From NCBI RefSeq assembly GCF_000023785.1, contig NC_012982.1:868001-932000 (forward strand): a stretch of DNA of 64,000 bases, in the 5' to 3' direction. A program made the translations under genes and the position numbers. Source of the stretch: Hirschia baltica ATCC 49814. GTDB lineage: Bacteria; Pseudomonadota; Alphaproteobacteria; Caulobacterales; Hyphomonadaceae. Each line of letters starts with the position of its first letter. The stretch's first letter is position 1. This document shows positions 15,127 to 23,934 of the stretch, in pieces. The notes beneath the pieces are model-generated. The model had not been told where the DNA came from. It saw only the letters and a program-made list of their open reading frames with translations, and ran no database searches.

Positions 15127-15843
15127 ATGTTAGCAATGGTTGCGAGCCTGTTTGTCGCATTTTCTTGTATCGGTTGTGGTTCGTCGACAGTGTCAACGGA
15201 AGCCTTAAGCACATCTGTTCATGCTGGTCCTGTTGAATACATTTCGACTGAAGCGCCAGTTCAGATAGTTGCTGCGCAATTAGAACAAAGCCTGCATTCT
15301 CATTCTAAATTAGTTTCTACTTCAGCAAATTGGGCTGTTAGCAATGACGTGCTTCGCTATAAATCGCGCTTGGATCTTTCTCCAGCCACTTTGAAAAGAG
15401 CAACTGAGGAAGTTTATGCGGGTGCGTGGGAATTTAGCGCGCCTTTGGACAAAGCCGGATTTGATTTGGATCTTTCTGTAAGTCCACATGCACGCGTTGA
15501 AAAAACTGCTGTTCACGAATCTAGACAAGCCGGTGCGGAAGTGCGCTTGGGTCAAATCGCGGACCGTGTAGATCAGCGTGGAAAAGCCGTGCGTGTCGAT
15601 AGTTGGTATATGTTTGTTGGTACTGACAATGAAGCATTGTGTTGGGATGTCGGTGATAACGGAGCCAACTTTAAAGGTGTCGCTTTACGTGATCAGGTGA
15701 CTGTTGGTGATTGGCAAGCTGGAATCGCATTTCACAAAGCGGGCGGTGAGTTGTCTATCGGTCTAACGCGTCGTGAGACACGCTTTGAGGACTTTAAGAC
15801 GACAAGCGATATTGCTGCTATTTCCTTCACTATGCGTCGATAA
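15127..15843 (+). CDS. Unknown secreted or lipoprotein between nrdA and nrdB
   Basis: The 238-residue product opens with a hydrophobic signal (about 1-17). A Cys-rich end, SCIGCGSS, could be a non-standard lipobox with Cys17 as the lipid site. The rest is beta-rich with few hydrophobic helices: SPLDKAGFDLDLSV-like strands, GDWQAGIAFHKAGGELSIGLT and a final AAISFTMRR. This suggests a periplasmic beta domain or small barrel. I recognise no family. It has its own ribosome-binding site (AGGG, 15114-15117) and is flanked by terminators on both sides, so it is probably a separate unit and not part of ribonucleotide reduction. Its region is AT-rich upstream. Confidence 0.6.
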   Translation: MLAMVASLFVAFSCIGCGSSTVSTEALSTSVHAGPVEYISTEAPVQIVAAQLEQSLHSHSKLVSTSANWAVSNDVLRYKSRLDLSPATLKRATEEVYAGAWEFSAPLDKAGFDLDLSVSPHARVEKTAVHESRQAGAEVRLGQIADRVDQRGKAVRVDSWYMFVGTDNEALCWDVGDNGANFKGVALRDQVTVGDWQAGIAFHKAGGELSIGLTRRETRFEDFKTTSDIAAISFTMRR

Positions 15844-15905
15844 GCATATCAAGCAATTTTTGAACGCCTGAACATCATATCTAACTATCGGTTAGAGCCG
15901 ATTTA

Positions 15906-15933
15906 GCGAATAAATTATATCATCTTTATTCGC
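15906..15933. repeat. AT-rich inverted repeat downstream of the secreted-protein gene
   Basis: GCGAATAAA (15906-15914) and TTTATTCGC (15925-15933) form a perfect 9-bp stem with a ten-base loop. No U-run follows; it may protect an mRNA end. Confidence 0.4.
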
Positions 15934-15961
15934 CATCATTTTACTCACAAAAAAGAAAAAC

Positions 15962-15989
15962 AGCAGCTTGCAATATGCTGCTTCTTTTG
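15962..15989 (+). terminator. Probable terminator after the secreted-protein gene
   Basis: AGCAGC (15962-15967) pairs with GCTGCT (15977-15982), followed by TCTTTT. An A-rich stretch precedes it. The stem is short but well formed. The rest of 15844-16143 holds no gene that I can support. Confidence 0.6.
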
Positions 15990-16143
15990 TTGTGAGGCGT
16001 GTAAACTTTTCTTTTGAAATCAGAATATACACAAGCCATTGAAGATGCTTTAAAAATTGGCATTGTGCTTTTTATTCACAAGTAAAACGTCGAGTTTTTT
16101 CGAGTTTTGTGATAGCATTTGATATATAATAAAACTCAGTTAG

Positions 16144-16190
16144 GCACCAAATGTTGCTTTCAATTGTATGGAAAGCACTACATATTGTGT
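16144..16190 (+). promoter_or_regulatory. Tandem NrdR boxes before nrdB
   Basis: Two 16-base elements, gcaccaaatgttgctt (16144-16159) and gcactacatattgtgt (16175-16190), are 31 bases apart, the same spacing as before nrdA. The second is the better palindrome. They make nrdA and nrdB a shared NrdR regulon although the genes are apart. The second box overlaps an upstream ATG at 16168, favouring the start at 16252. Confidence 0.7.
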
Positions 16191-16251
16191 TGAGGCGAGT
16201 CGCGCCCATATTCAAAAATATATACACCGCATATTCGAGCAGGTTAACGTC

Positions 16252-17289
16252 ATGTCTAAGATAATTCTCCCTGAAAAACCCGGCCTTATGACGCCATCTT
16301 TGTCGTACAAGCCATTTCGTTATCCGTGGGCATATGATTTTTGGAAAATCCAGCAGCAAGTTCACTGGGTGCCGGAAGAAGTGCCTCTCGGTGAGGACTG
16401 TAAAGATTGGGCAGGCAAGCTAAACGATAAAGAACGTAATTTGCTGACGCAGATTTTCCGCTTCTTTACTCAGTCTGACGTGGAAGTTGGTGCCAACTAC
16501 ATGGAAAACTACATGCCGCTGTTTAAGCCGGTAGAAGTTCGCATGATGTTGGCTGCATTTTCAAACATGGAAACTGTTCATATCGCAGCTTATGCCTTGC
16601 TTCTTGAGACAATCGGTATGCCGGATTCAGAGTTTTCTGCTTTCATGGAATACGAAGAAATGGCTGCCAAGCATGATTACCTTGGTAAGTTTTCCGTTGA
16701 TACTGAAGCAGATATCCTAACTTCAATGGCGGTCTTTGGTGGCTTTACTGAAGGTCTGCAATTGTTTGCTTCGTTTGCAATGTTGATGAACTTCCCGCGC
16801 TTCAATAAAATGAAGGGTATGGGGCAAATTGTTTCTTGGTCGGTGCGGGATGAAAGTCTGCATTGTGAAGGGATGATGAAAATGTTCCACACTTATGCAG
16901 AAGAAACGGGTGCACTGACGAAAACAGTGAAGGATGACATCACCGATTGTTGTCAGACTGTGGTCAAACTTGAAGATAAATTTATCGACCTTGCGTTTGA
17001 AGCTGGTGAAGTTGAGGGAATGACGCCGGAAGATATCAAGAATTACATTCGTTACATTGCTGATTGGCGATTGAAACAGCTTAAGCTGGACCCTGTTTAC
17101 GGCGTTGATGAACACCCGATTCCATGGCTGACAGAGATACTAAATGGTGTGGAGCATGCGAATTTCTTTGAGGCGCGTGCGACGGAATATTCAAAAGGTG
17201 CGACGGCTGGCGATTGGCATGGTGATTCTGGTGTCTGGTCTAAATTTGACCAGAGTGTAGCCTCACGAAAAGAAGCTCAGGGCGCTTGA
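16252..17289 (+). CDS. nrdB: Ribonucleoside-diphosphate reductase, class Ia radical (beta) subunit
   Basis: NrdB is a ferritin-like protein holding a di-iron centre that makes the tyrosyl radical used by NrdA. Iron ligands and radical site are visible: Asp in QSDVEVG, then ETVHIAAY with Glu, His and the radical Tyr seven residues after the Glu as in E. coli, and later FTEGLQ and DESLHCEG with the remaining Glu and His ligands. From the ATG at 16252 it is 345 residues, normal for the family, starting MSKIILPEKPGL. The upstream ATG at 16168 would add a segment overlapping the NrdR box and is rejected. It is transcribed separately from nrdA. Confidence 0.95.
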   Translation: MSKIILPEKPGLMTPSLSYKPFRYPWAYDFWKIQQQVHWVPEEVPLGEDCKDWAGKLNDKERNLLTQIFRFFTQSDVEVGANYMENYMPLFKPVEVRMMLAAFSNMETVHIAAYALLLETIGMPDSEFSAFMEYEEMAAKHDYLGKFSVDTEADILTSMAVFGGFTEGLQLFASFAMLMNFPRFNKMKGMGQIVSWSVRDESLHCEGMMKMFHTYAEETGALTKTVKDDITDCCQTVVKLEDKFIDLAFEAGEVEGMTPEDIKNYIRYIADWRLKQLKLDPVYGVDEHPIPWLTEILNGVEHANFFEARATEYSKGATAGDWHGDSGVWSKFDQSVASRKEAQGA

Positions 17290-17301
17290 TCTAAATTTTT
17301 G

Positions 17302-17338
17302 CGTTGGCGGTAAAATGAATTGCAGCCAACGACCTTTT
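17302..17338 (+). terminator. Possible terminator after nrdB
   Basis: CGTTGGC (17302-17308) and GCCAACG (17325-17331) form a perfect 7-bp stem with a 16-base loop, followed by ACCTTTT. Confidence 0.5.
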
Positions 17339-17422
17339 ATATTGTGCCTTGATGATTGAATAAAATTCTTTGAGCAACTAAACGCTACATAGGATGGCTA
17401 TTCTCTCGTCAAGGCATAGGTA

Positions 17423-18718
17423 ATGGTGAACTCTAAACCGCATTCCATAAGCAAAACGGATTGGCTTGTTGGGATATTGATTGCAGTCATAGCCAGCACT
17501 CTTATTTGTTGGCGTTTGGGTTTACCCAATACTCTGGTTTTTGACGAAGTGCACTATGTGCCGGCTGGCCAGCAGTTTTTTGGGGCTGAAGGGTGGAGCA
17601 ATAATTCTCATCCGCCCTTTGCAAAATGGCTGATTGGCCTCAGCTCATATTTGACCAATAACGCCGCATGGGGCTGGAGATTGCCGGGGGCGATCCTAGC
17701 AACTTTAAGTGTGTGCAGTGTCTTTGCAGTCATGCGCATGTTTGGCTTTAGAGTTGTTGTGGCGCTGTTTGCGGCATTGATGACATTGCTGAACCAGACT
17801 TTGCTCGTGCAGGCACGTACTGCAATGCTAGATATTCATAGTCTTGGCTTTTTCGTTTTATCTGCATTATTCTTGGTTTGGTCTGGAAAAAGAATTCGCT
17901 CTAGAATTGGGGCAAGTGCGGGCCTTATTATATCTGGAGTATTTCTAGGGCTTGCTGCGTCTTCAAAATGGTCCGGCGGCATATATATGGTGCTGGTCTG
18001 GGCTGGAATTTTTATCTGGCGCTGCACGGAATCCAGTCCCAAAGGCATGGTCTTGCCGCGCTTCTTAGGAAGCGGTTTTGCTGGCTGGAGACGTTTTTCC
18101 TTCATGGGCACGCTGTTTCGTCAAGGAATTCCGGCACTCATAGTGTATATACTCACATTTGCACCATTTTTATTGATAGATGGAGATTGGTCGATTGTGG
18201 ATCTTCACAATCGTATGCTCGCAGATGTGACGGGTGAGCTGAAAAATCACCCTTATCAGAGCCAATGGTGGGAATGGCCACTCATGTTGGAGCCTGTTTG
18301 GTATTATTTTGAAAAGCAAACCCTACCAAATACAACTGCTATTTTTCTGATTGGTAACCCTGCAATTTATTGGGCGGGGTTGCCGGCAATTATTGCGTGC
18401 TTTGTGTATGGAATTTTGCGTCAGGACGGAGCTTTGTTGGCAATATCGTCTGCATTTTTGGGGTTTTGGTTGGTCTATGCAGTTATTCCAAGAGATTTGA
18501 TGTTCTTTTATTATTATGAGCAGTCTTCCTTTATGTTGGGGATGGGAATTGCAGCTTTTGTGTCTCGGTTCGTAAAGCGAGATCTGCAAAATATCGCTTT
18601 GCTTATATGGGGTTTGGTCGCCGCTGGTTTCTTTGTATTCTTCTATCCCGTGCTAACTGCAATGCCGTTTGAAGGAGATGAATGGTTACGTTGGCGTTGG
18701 TTCTCTTTCTGGTCCTAG
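17423..18718 (+). CDS. Dolichyl-phosphate-mannose-protein mannosyltransferase family (PMT, GT39)
   Basis: A 431-residue polytopic membrane enzyme with about nine or ten hydrophobic helices. The first periplasmic loop carries the acidic catalytic pair in FDEVHYVP (about 40-47), and the His-Pro-Pro segment SHPPFAKWL follows, both typical of PMT/GT39 enzymes. A later loop has WWEWPLMLEPVWYY, the aromatic signature of the C-terminal PMT domain. These enzymes move mannose or other sugars from a polyprenyl-phosphate carrier to proteins. The protein substrate is unknown, and an ArnT-like lipid A role is less likely. It stands alone after nrdB. Confidence 0.85.
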   Translation: MVNSKPHSISKTDWLVGILIAVIASTLICWRLGLPNTLVFDEVHYVPAGQQFFGAEGWSNNSHPPFAKWLIGLSSYLTNNAAWGWRLPGAILATLSVCSVFAVMRMFGFRVVVALFAALMTLLNQTLLVQARTAMLDIHSLGFFVLSALFLVWSGKRIRSRIGASAGLIISGVFLGLAASSKWSGGIYMVLVWAGIFIWRCTESSPKGMVLPRFLGSGFAGWRRFSFMGTLFRQGIPALIVYILTFAPFLLIDGDWSIVDLHNRMLADVTGELKNHPYQSQWWEWPLMLEPVWYYFEKQTLPNTTAIFLIGNPAIYWAGLPAIIACFVYGILRQDGALLAISSAFLGFWLVYAVIPRDLMFFYYYEQSSFMLGMGIAAFVSRFVKRDLQNIALLIWGLVAAGFFVFFYPVLTAMPFEGDEWLRWRWFSFWS

Positions 18719-18822
18719 AATATAGAATTGAGTTTATTTGAAAATTTGTCGGATTTTGCTTTTCGATATTTCAAATAGTGATTACCTCTATCTAAATTAG
18801 ATTTGAATGTTTGGAGTTTGCA

Positions 18823-20265
18823 ATGACACCCGTAGAAGTCGTAGACCGCGTCACACAATTATACGATGCCTCCGTGGCATCTCTACAATCTGCACTCAAT
18901 GACTTCATCACTAAAGGGAAAAAGCCAGACCCTGCATGGCGTACAGATGGCCGCTTTTCTTATCCTCAAGTTAAAGTCATATATCGGCCAGATGGTCCAC
19001 CGCCTGTGGTTTCTCGCGCATTTGGAAAACTGTCAGAGCCGGGCGTGTATGTGACAACGATAACGCAGCCGCATTTTTTTCGAGCTTATCTCATCTCTCA
19101 GCTCACCATGATTACAAACGATCATAAGGTGGAATTTGAAGTCGGACTGTCTGATTCCAATATCCCTTATCCTTATGTGCTTGATGGGGCTGAAGGCGTG
19201 GATGCGGATGTTATCTCACCAGCGGATTTTGCAAGTTATTTTCCGACGCCTAAATTATCTCAAATTGGAGATGAAGTTCCCGATGGAACGCCGTGGATTG
19301 ATGATTATGAAAAACCACTTGCATTGTTTGATGCGGCGCGTGTTGATTTTTCTCTCAAACGCCTTGCTCATTATACAGGTACGCCAATAGAGAGTTTTCA
19401 GCGTTACATCCTGTTTACCAATTATCATCGTTATGTTGATGCGTTCGTTGATTGGGCGGTAGAAGAAATTAAAAACGAAAATGGCCTTTATAAAGAGCTT
19501 GTCGCGCCAGGTGGAATTCGCGTAGATGCGAAGACGAAGAATGCTGCGAAGAAAGTATCTGACGGACCATGGCGGCGGCATCAAATGCCAGCCTATCATA
19601 TTCTGGGGCCCGATAATGCGTCTGGTATAACATTGGTCAATATTGGTGTTGGGCCCTCCAATGCGAAAACAATCACTGATCATTTGGCTGTATTGAGGCC
19701 TGAATGTTGGATTATGGTTGGCCATTGCGGCGGGCTTCGTCAATCTCAACGTATTGGTGATTATGTGCTTGGGCATGCTTATCTGCGTGATGATCATGTG
19801 CTGGATTCTGTGTTGCCAGCTGATATTCCGGTGCCGCCAATTGCAGAAATTCAACAAGCTCTGTCTGAGTCAGCTGAGATTGTGACAGGTGATACGCCTG
19901 AGGCACTTAAAAAGCGTCTTAGAACCGGCACGGTATTTACGACAGATGACCGTAACTGGGAACTTCGTTATACTGAGAGTGCGAAACGTATCAATCAGTC
20001 TCGCGCGATTGCTGTTGATATGGAGAGTGCGACGATTGCGGCGAATGGCTATCGTATGCGTGTGCCGTATGGAACATTGCTGTGTGTGTCGGATAAACCA
20101 TTCCATGGCGAATTAAAATTGCCGGGTGCAGCGAACAAATTTTATGAGCGCGCAATTGGTGAACATATCCGTATCGGAATTGACACGCTTGAGCGATTGG
20201 CTAGCGGCGATGCCAAGCTACATTCACGTAAATTACGTGCGTTTGATGAGCCGCCATTTAGATAG
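18823..20265 (+). CDS. amn: AMP nucleosidase
   Basis: Amn hydrolyses AMP to adenine and ribose 5-phosphate and so adjusts purine pools. The 480-residue protein has an N-terminal AMP-nucleosidase-specific domain (about 1-175) and a C-terminal nucleoside phosphorylase-type domain. Motifs include the phosphate loop ITLVNIGVGPSNAKT, MVGHCGGLR and the purine-binding VDMESATIAANGYR near residue 390. I took ATG 18823, with GGAG six bases upstream; a TTG at 18811 is upstream of the ribosome-binding site. A terminator follows. The call is secure from length and motif order. Confidence 0.93.
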   Translation: MTPVEVVDRVTQLYDASVASLQSALNDFITKGKKPDPAWRTDGRFSYPQVKVIYRPDGPPPVVSRAFGKLSEPGVYVTTITQPHFFRAYLISQLTMITNDHKVEFEVGLSDSNIPYPYVLDGAEGVDADVISPADFASYFPTPKLSQIGDEVPDGTPWIDDYEKPLALFDAARVDFSLKRLAHYTGTPIESFQRYILFTNYHRYVDAFVDWAVEEIKNENGLYKELVAPGGIRVDAKTKNAAKKVSDGPWRRHQMPAYHILGPDNASGITLVNIGVGPSNAKTITDHLAVLRPECWIMVGHCGGLRQSQRIGDYVLGHAYLRDDHVLDSVLPADIPVPPIAEIQQALSESAEIVTGDTPEALKKRLRTGTVFTTDDRNWELRYTESAKRINQSRAIAVDMESATIAANGYRMRVPYGTLLCVSDKPFHGELKLPGAANKFYERAIGEHIRIGIDTLERLASGDAKLHSRKLRAFDEPPFR

Positions 20266-20288
20266 AAATGCAAGAAATCTATCAAAGA

Positions 20289-20324
20289 AAAGCCCGCATT
20301 GATTATCTCAATACGGGCTTTTTT
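20289..20324 (+). terminator. Intrinsic terminator after amn
   Basis: AAAGCCCG (20289-20296) and CGGGCTTT (20314-20321) plus an inner ATTGA/TCAAT pair form one hairpin with a single mismatch. A T-run follows and the flanking A-run makes it bidirectional; it also serves the convergent gene at 20345. Confidence 0.9.
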
Positions 20325-20344
20325 GATTCGGATGTCTGAACAAA

Positions 20345-20875
20345 CTAGTAGTTTGAAGAATATTGTTGTGTTTCAACGCCAGCAGCGCAGCAGCGGACTT
20401 GCATTTCAAGAACACGAGAGTTGAAGCGGCAAGACTTGTTGTTGACTTCACGCAGGAATGACAAACCGCCGGCGCGGGTTGTGTAGCGTGTTTGCGTACA
20501 GCCCATCAGCGTATAGCCAGCTTCACAGCTACCTGTGTCTGATTTTTGGATGGTTACAGTTTTACAAGCGAGTTCTGATTGTTTGTTGAGAGCAGCAGAT
20601 GCCAAAGAGCGAGCTGATTTGGCTTCTTCGCGTGCTTCGCGTGAAATCATAAGGGCTTGATCTGCAATTGTGCGCGCTTCACTCACACGTAGATTTGTGT
20701 CCGAAAGGGCCGTTTTTTGACCATCAACTTCGAAACTAATTTGACAAAGTCCTTTGGCTGCATTTTCTTCGGCTGCACAGTATTCAGCAACACGCATATC
20801 GCTTGGAAGAGTGGATTGACATGCTGATGCAAATACAGCGGCAGCAATTGCGCTCAATGTAAATTTCAATTTCAT
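20345..20875 (-). CDS. Small Ala-rich lipoprotein with Cys-rich C-terminal part
   Basis: The 176-residue product has a lipoprotein signal with lipobox ASAC (Cys at about 19). An alpha-helical, Ala/Arg/Glu-rich stretch (about 62-97) reads as a coiled coil like Lpp-type lipoproteins. The C-terminal part holds six cysteines in patterns such as CKTV, SCEAGYTLMGC and VRCCAAG, perhaps disulfide-bonded in the periplasm. I know no named family. It is transcribed alone. Envelope location is likely; function unknown. Confidence 0.6.
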   Translation of the reverse strand: MKLKFTLSAIAAAVFASACQSTLPSDMRVAEYCAAEENAAKGLCQISFEVDGQKTALSDTNLRVSEARTIADQALMISREAREEAKSARSLASAALNKQSELACKTVTIQKSDTGSCEAGYTLMGCTQTRYTTRAGGLSFLREVNNKSCRFNSRVLEMQVRCCAAGVETQQYSSNY

Positions 20876-21057
20876 TTCATCACCTTGTGGTCTTTGTTTT
20901 CCCTTTTATCATGTATACTTATGTGCAAGGTCAATTCAGATCGCCTATTTAGTGAATTACTATGCTGTAATGAATTTCTGTTGAATGATGAAAATACGGC
21001 GCTGTTTTTTTAGCTCAATATGGACGAAAAATGCTAAAAACAGAAATTCTGAAATGG

Positions 21058-21414
21058 CTAATTATACGCTGCAATGCACTCTTTGATTTTGGAATTTTTA
21101 TCGAAAATGAATGTTTCGGCAACGTCTTGTCCGCGATGGTTTGTAAAAAACAAAGTCATGGCATCTGATGATAGAAAAATAGAATTTATCTCAAAATACA
21201 GTGTATTTGCCCCCTCCATGGCGGCATTCCAATATTCAACCAATGCTGATTTCCCCTCAAGAAAGGGGCCATCATATTCTATGACGCTCGCTAGTTTGGG
21301 AGAGTGATAGACAATGTCTTCAGTGTAATGACTGGCGACAGCTTCTATGTCTCTGTCATTCCATGCTTGTACCCAGCTTCTTGCGAAAGCTTCAGCTTCG
21401 TCTCTCGTCAACAT
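21058..21414 (-). CDS. SnoaL/NTF2-like domain protein
   Basis: A small cone-fold protein: an N-terminal helix (RDEAEAFARSWVQAWNDRD) leads into HYTEDIVYHSP, then GKSALVEYW and beta strands ending ETFIFDKNSKI. This is the NTF2/SnoaL-like pattern shared by small isomerases, hydratases and uncharacterised proteins. The catalytic identity cannot be fixed by sight. I place the start at ATG 21414, where GTGAGAA lies upstream; an ATG at 21489 in the same frame would add 25 residues that do not fit the fold and has no clear ribosome-binding site. Confidence 0.7.
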   Translation of the reverse strand: MLTRDEAEAFARSWVQAWNDRDIEAVASHYTEDIVYHSPKLASVIEYDGPFLEGKSALVEYWNAAMEGANTLYFEINSIFLSSDAMTLFFTNHRGQDVAETFIFDKNSKIKECIAAYN

Positions 21415-21634
21415 TGTATCGTTCTCACATTTTAATTTGAGCTTGTGAATTGTGAAAAATGTATCGCCAAGAATTGAATCGACGTCCATAGGTTTCTTGA
21501 AAAGCTATAGCGCTGCAAATTAAAATACGCGATTGATAAATAAACACGTTGAAGTTGTAATTTTGTTATGATTATATCTGAGGTGTTTTAGTTTGACTGT
21601 TTGTTGGGTGGTGAATACACGCATGCGTTGGCTG

Positions 21635-21673
21635 ACAAATTCTATCTTTGACGATAGAAAACGGCGAATTTGT
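21635..21673 (+). promoter_or_regulatory. Nested inverted repeat upstream of the CYP153 gene
   Basis: ACAAATTC (21635-21642) pairs with GAATTTGT (21666-21673). Just inside, TCTATC (21641-21646) pairs with GATAGA (21653-21658). It lies 50-90 bases before the P450 start and could be an operator or an mRNA hairpin. The other DNA from 21415 to 21725 shows no gene. Confidence 0.45.
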
Positions 21674-21725
21674 TTGCTCACCCGCAAATGATTGCGTGCC
21701 AGTTTGTTGTTATAGGAGGCTGTAA

Positions 21726-23060
21726 ATGCCTGATAGTTCTTGTGTAATTGGTCCTGATATTGGCGCATCGCGTGGTGGGAATGAAATTCTTGAAGCAGTT
21801 TCGCGAGGACGCTTCAATACCGGTGGCGTTATTGCCGGCCCAGACCAGTTGGACATGGATAAAGTCTTTTTATTACATCCAGAACTTTGGCGTCGTGGAG
21901 AATATTTTCCATATTTTAAATGGCTCAGAGATAATTCGCCTGTGCATTACACCGCTGAGTCACCTGAAGGGCCGTTTTGGTCGATCACGCGATATGAAGA
22001 TATCGTGGCGGTGGATAAAAATCATCAGCAATTTTCATCTGATTCGAAATATGGTGGGATCACTATTGCTGATCTGAACCAAGGATTTCAATTGCCGATG
22101 TTTATTGCAATGGATCGGCCCGAGCACACAAGATATCGCAAAGCTGTGCAGCCTGTCATGGATGCGGCAAGTCTGAAAAATTTTGAGCATCTTATTCGTG
22201 AGCGCACTATTCAAACACTCGATAGTTTACCCATTCACGAACCTTTTGATTTTGTGGACAAAGTTTCCGTCGAATTGACAACGATGATGTTAGCAACATT
22301 GTTTGATTTTCCACAAAAAGACCGCCGAAAGCTATCGCGCTGGTCAGATATAGCGACGAATAAATATAATCCTGAAATTTGCCCTGGCGGTGAAGCGCAA
22401 TGGCAAAAAGAGCTTACCGAATGTCTTATGTATTTCATGACGCTTTGGCAGGAGCGCGGACAGCGCGAAGAGCCGGGACATGATTTGCTCTCTGCTTTGG
22501 CGCATGATGCAAACACCAAGAATATGACGCCGCAAGAATTGTTAGGGAATTTGATCCTGTTGATTGTTGGCGGCAATGATACCACGCGCAACAGCATGAC
22601 AGGCTCTGTTTATGCTTGGAATTTATTTCCCAAAGAGTTTGAAAAAGTCAAAGCTGACCGCAGTCTTGTTCCCAACCTTGCAGCAGAGACGCTGCGCTGG
22701 CAAACATCCCTTGCTTATATGCGCCGCACGGCTGTGGAAGATGTAGAGATGCACGGTAAGTTGATAAAAAAGGGTGACAAAGTCCTAATGTGGTATGTCT
22801 CTGGAAATAGAGACGAGCGCGCCATTGAGCGACCAGATGAAATTTGGATTGATCGACCAAATGTACGCCGTCATCTCGCATTTGGCTTTGGAATTCATCG
22901 TTGTGTCGGTAATCGTCTTGCGGAAATGCAGATGAGCATTCTGTGGGAAGAAATACTCAAGCGCTATAGCTATATTGAAGTGTTGCAAGAACCAGAACGC
23001 CTGCCCAATAGCTTTGTTAAAGGCTATAAAAGCATGAATGTGATGCTGCATCCTGCGTAG
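21726..23060 (+). CDS. Cytochrome P450, CYP153 (alkane hydroxylase) type
   Basis: This 444-residue soluble P450 matches CYP153 enzymes, which hydroxylate medium-chain alkanes at the terminal carbon. The heme loop FGFGIHRCVG (386-395) has the thiolate ligand Cys393, the I-helix oxygen-activation site is GGNDTT (282-287) and the K-helix ExxR is ETLR (321-324). CYP153-like segments include FIAMDRPEH, LLIVGGNDTTRNSM, RWQTSLAYMRR and MWYVSGNRDE. A strong AGGAGG precedes the ATG. CYP153 enzymes need a ferredoxin and ferredoxin reductase; neither is beside it, so partners must be encoded elsewhere. Substrate is inferred from family resemblance. Confidence 0.9.
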   Translation: MPDSSCVIGPDIGASRGGNEILEAVSRGRFNTGGVIAGPDQLDMDKVFLLHPELWRRGEYFPYFKWLRDNSPVHYTAESPEGPFWSITRYEDIVAVDKNHQQFSSDSKYGGITIADLNQGFQLPMFIAMDRPEHTRYRKAVQPVMDAASLKNFEHLIRERTIQTLDSLPIHEPFDFVDKVSVELTTMMLATLFDFPQKDRRKLSRWSDIATNKYNPEICPGGEAQWQKELTECLMYFMTLWQERGQREEPGHDLLSALAHDANTKNMTPQELLGNLILLIVGGNDTTRNSMTGSVYAWNLFPKEFEKVKADRSLVPNLAAETLRWQTSLAYMRRTAVEDVEMHGKLIKKGDKVLMWYVSGNRDERAIERPDEIWIDRPNVRRHLAFGFGIHRCVGNRLAEMQMSILWEEILKRYSYIEVLQEPERLPNSFVKGYKSMNVMLHPA

Positions 23061-23139
23061 AAAACAACATTCATACTAGACCAATAGATGATCCGGTCTT
23101 AACCATGCATCTTACCGTTTAAAACGTGAGGTGAATAAA

Positions 23140-23910
23140 ATGCAGGACCGGATCAAACCATTGCTTGGTGTCAAGAATTTTCGTGACTTTGGCGGGTATG
23201 AGACAGTGTGTGGACGCCGCGTCAAAACGGGCAAACTTTATCGCACGGCAGCCTTAAACAAAGCACAAGCAGCTGATCTGGATTTTCTAAATAAGCTTGA
23301 TATTGGGTTTCAAGTTGATCTGCGCCGCCAGTCTGAACGTGTGGAGGATCCAAATCTGTGGGGTCCACATGAAGTGCACACCTTTAATGACCTCAATGCG
23401 TATAAAGCCTCTCACCTTGAGTTTATGGATAAGGGAAATTTGACAGGCGATGAGGCCCATAATTTCATGCTTGCCTATTATAAGGTTGCCCCTTGGGTGG
23501 AGGCGCATGTTGATCTTTATACGAGATGGTTTCAGCGCTTGGCTGAAACAGAAGGAGCTGGCCTTATAAACTGTGCAGCTGGCAAGGATCGTACTGGTTT
23601 AGGGTGCGCCGTGACATTGTCATTATTGGGCGTGCCAGAAAAAACAATTTTTGAGGATTACGTTCTAACCAATGAAACAATCAATATCGAAGAGATATTG
23701 CCATTGGCGCGTGAGAAATGGGAAAGCCGCTTGGGGTTGGTCATCGAAGATGAGGCTCTCTATCCCTTTATTGCTGTGCGTACAGAATATCTTCAATGCG
23801 CATGGGATGAAATAAAATCCAAGCATGGTTCTATATTAGCTTATGCCAATGATGTGCTTAAAGTCGACGATCAAAAAATTGAGCGCCTGAAATCGAAATT
23901 GTTGGATTAG
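23140..23910 (+). CDS. Tyrosine-protein phosphatase (MptpB/SIW14-like DSP family)
   Basis: A 256-residue protein of the bacterial PTP family related to mycobacterial PtpB. It opens with the usual NFRDFGGYETV and GKLYRTAAL segments. It carries the P-loop CAAGKDRTG, with the nucleophilic cysteine and arginine, near residues 150-158; Asn replaces the more common His just before the Cys. It could act on phosphotyrosine or phosphoinositides. I chose ATG 23140 because GAGGTG precedes it; a GTG at 23131 overlaps that site. It lies between CYP153 and pabB, with 79 and 24 bases to its neighbours, and may share a transcript with pabB. Confidence 0.88.
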   Translation: MQDRIKPLLGVKNFRDFGGYETVCGRRVKTGKLYRTAALNKAQAADLDFLNKLDIGFQVDLRRQSERVEDPNLWGPHEVHTFNDLNAYKASHLEFMDKGNLTGDEAHNFMLAYYKVAPWVEAHVDLYTRWFQRLAETEGAGLINCAAGKDRTGLGCAVTLSLLGVPEKTIFEDYVLTNETINIEEILPLAREKWESRLGLVIEDEALYPFIAVRTEYLQCAWDEIKSKHGSILAYANDVLKVDDQKIERLKSKLLD

Positions 23911-23934
23911 AAAGTTTGTAAGCTAGATTCCCTG

